Assembly (NCBI RefSeq): GCF_021184025.1
Contig: NZ_CP036537.1
Span: 3,596,001-3,660,000, forward strand
Source: Rhodopseudomonas boonkerdii
GTDB taxonomy: Bacteria > Pseudomonadota > Alphaproteobacteria > Rhizobiales > Xanthobacteraceae
DNA: 64,000 nucleotides
Reading direction: 5' to 3'
Shown: piece after piece, positions 62,810-64,000 of the stretch
How the letters are laid out: each line of letters begins with the position of its first letter
Position numbering within the stretch: position 1 is the stretch's first letter
The notes under the pieces: model-generated
Database searches by the model: none
What the model was told of the DNA's origin: nothing
Seen by the model: the letters and a program-made list of their open reading frames with translations, nothing else
Translations under genes and position numbers: made by a program

Positions 62810-64000
62810 CCGCCGAGCGTGACGTTGATCTGCTGGCCACCGCGCACGACGACGATGCGCCACAGCCGTGCGCCATCGCGCGTGACCTTTTCGAGGTCGC
62901 TGGTCTTGACGATCTTGACACCGTTGACCGCGAGAATGAGGTCGCCTTTCTGAAAGCCGACATTCGCTGCCGTCGCCGTATCGGTGAGATCGGTGATCAC
63001 AACGCCCTCGACACCGGCATCCAGCCGCAGCTCGTCTGCCAGCGCGGGCGAGATGTTGGCGACCTTTGCGCCCTGGAAAGGCGAGCGCCCCTTCAGAACG
63101 ATTTCATCGCGGCCGGTGTCGGGCGCCGCCTCGAGCGCGACGGTGAGCTTCACCGGCTTGCCGCCACGCTGCACATCGAGCTGCGTGGTGCCGCCGAGCG
63201 GGCGCGTCGCGAAACGATATTCGAACGCGTTGGGGTCGTCGATCGGCTGGGCGTCGATGGCGGTGACGAGATCGGAAACCTTCAGGCCCGCCTTCGCCGC
63301 GGGACTGTTCGACGTCACATTGACGACCAATGCGCCCGACGGGGTCTTGAGGCCCAGCGTCTCGGCGATATCCGGGGTCACATTCTGCAAGCGCGCGCCG
63401 AGCCATGGACGCTTCACGGCCGTGCCGCCGCTCTTTGCCGAGGCGACGACGACGCGAACCATATTGGCCGGAATGGCAAAGCCGATGCCCTGCGATCCGC
63501 CCGAGCGCGAGAAGATCGCCGTGTTCACACCGACCAGCTTGCCGGCCATGTCCACCAACGCGCCGCCGGAATTGCCGGGATTGATCGCCGCGTCGGTCTG
63601 GATGAAGAACTGATAGTCGGTGATGCCGACCTGGGTACGCGCCAGTGCCGAAATGATGCCGTGGGTCACGGTCTGGCCGACGCCGAACGGATTGCCGATG
63701 GCAAGCACGACGTCGCCGACGAGCAAATCATCGGAGTTCGCGAAATCGAGCGTCGCGAATTTCTCCTTGCTGTCCTTGATACGGAGTACCGCCAGATCGG
63801 TGCGACTGTCCTTCAGCACGATCTCGGCTTCGAACTCACGTTTGTCGGCGAGCGAGACCTTGACCTGATCGGCCCCTTCGATGACGTGATTGTTGGTGAC
63901 CACGAGACCGGATGCATCGACCATCACACCCGAGCCGAGCGAGCGCTGCATCTGCTCCGGTTGCATGCCCTGACCACCAAAGAAGCGCCGGAACAGAGGA
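62806..64000 (-). CDS. Do/DegQ-type periplasmic serine protease, N-terminal part outside window
   Basis: About 398 codons are visible up to the edge. The frame opens with PLFRRFFGGQGMQPEQMQRS, which normally follows the signal peptide in Deg proteins. The catalytic triad is His in VTNNHVIEGA, Asp in DSRTDLAVLRI and Ser in GNSGGALVDM. Two PDZ domains follow (about 200-285: WLGARLQNVTPDIAETLGL; about 300-395: ANVGFQKGDLILAVNGVKI). It degrades misfolded periplasmic proteins. The true start is beyond 64000. Signal peptide and LA-loop length are not visible. Confidence 0.94.
   Translation of the reverse strand, partial: PLFRRFFGGQGMQPEQMQRSLGSGVMVDASGLVVTNNHVIEGADQVKVSLADKREFEAEIVLKDSRTDLAVLRIKDSKEKFATLDFANSDDLLVGDVVLAIGNPFGVGQTVTHGIISALARTQVGITDYQFFIQTDAAINPGNSGGALVDMAGKLVGVNTAIFSRSGGSQGIGFAIPANMVRVVVASAKSGGTAVKRPWLGARLQNVTPDIAETLGLKTPSGALVVNVTSNSPAAKAGLKVSDLVTAIDAQPIDDPNAFEYRFATRPLGGTTQLDVQRGGKPVKLTVALEAAPDTGRDEIVLKGRSPFQGAKVANISPALADELRLDAGVEGVVITDLTDTATAANVGFQKGDLILAVNGVKIVKTSDLEKVTRDGARLWRIVVVRGGQQINVTLGG

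Overview
The window reads as a chromosomal segment of an alphaproteobacterium of the Nitrobacteraceae (Bradyrhizobium / Rhodopseudomonas / Afipia / Tardiphaga group). This rests on the high G+C, the divK-pleD pair, MipZ, EipB, PhaP, the block topA-rnr-DUF983-NUDIX-rpmG-pleD-divK-DUF3572-dinB, EcfG-type promoter motifs, and many copies of paired palindromic repeats of the kind common in that family. The genus cannot be fixed from the sequence alone. There is no rRNA, tRNA, phage, transposase or CRISPR array that I can support.

1-15 kb: the 3' end of dprA, then an inserted-looking islet (HxlR regulator / azoreductase and SDR / HxlR regulator, both divergent pairs with operator-like inverted repeats). 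The housekeeping run follows: topA, rnr, DUF983, NUDIX, an LLM monooxygenase, rpmG, divK-pleD (cell-cycle and c-di-GMP signalling), DUF3572 and dinB.

15-31 kb: accessory metabolism and envelope genes: a carrier-domain-like membrane protein; a NicX-type dihydroxypyridine dioxygenase facing a flavin-reductase/MarR fusion; two orphan periplasmic binding proteins; malonyl-CoA decarboxylase; EipB; RidA; GDPD; a FemAB/GNAT-like protein; HIT; TrmO; AzlCD; a lytic transglycosylase; a GrdB-like protein with Cys in place of Sec; and a PilZ protein.

31-43 kb: proteolysis (clpA, clpS), a vWA/TadG-like protein, phasin, a D,D-carboxypeptidase with a SPOR domain, a DnaJ membrane protein, a secreted hydrolase, mipZ and panC.

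43-64 kb: fused indolepyruvate:ferredoxin oxidoreductase; a KaiC-like ATPase plus single-domain response regulator under an EcfG-like promoter; two small membrane proteins; a formyltransferase-like protein; an alpha/beta hydrolase; a TRIC-type channel; acyl-CoA carboxylase beta; DUF4260; a stand-alone FlhB C-domain with a FliK-like protein; ATP12; bluB; a large-subunit pseudouridine synthase with a repeat-rich tail; an outer-membrane protein; rarA; and the 3' part of a Deg protease.

The most interesting items are the KaiC/REC module with EcfG-like promoters (also seen before clpA), the flavin-reductase/MarR fusion opposite NicX, the Sec-less GrdB-like protein, the carrier-domain-like membrane protein, the FlhX/FliK pair, the nonapeptide repeats in the pseudouridine synthase, and the dense family of paired palindromes. 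None of these proves a wholly new system. They are candidates.
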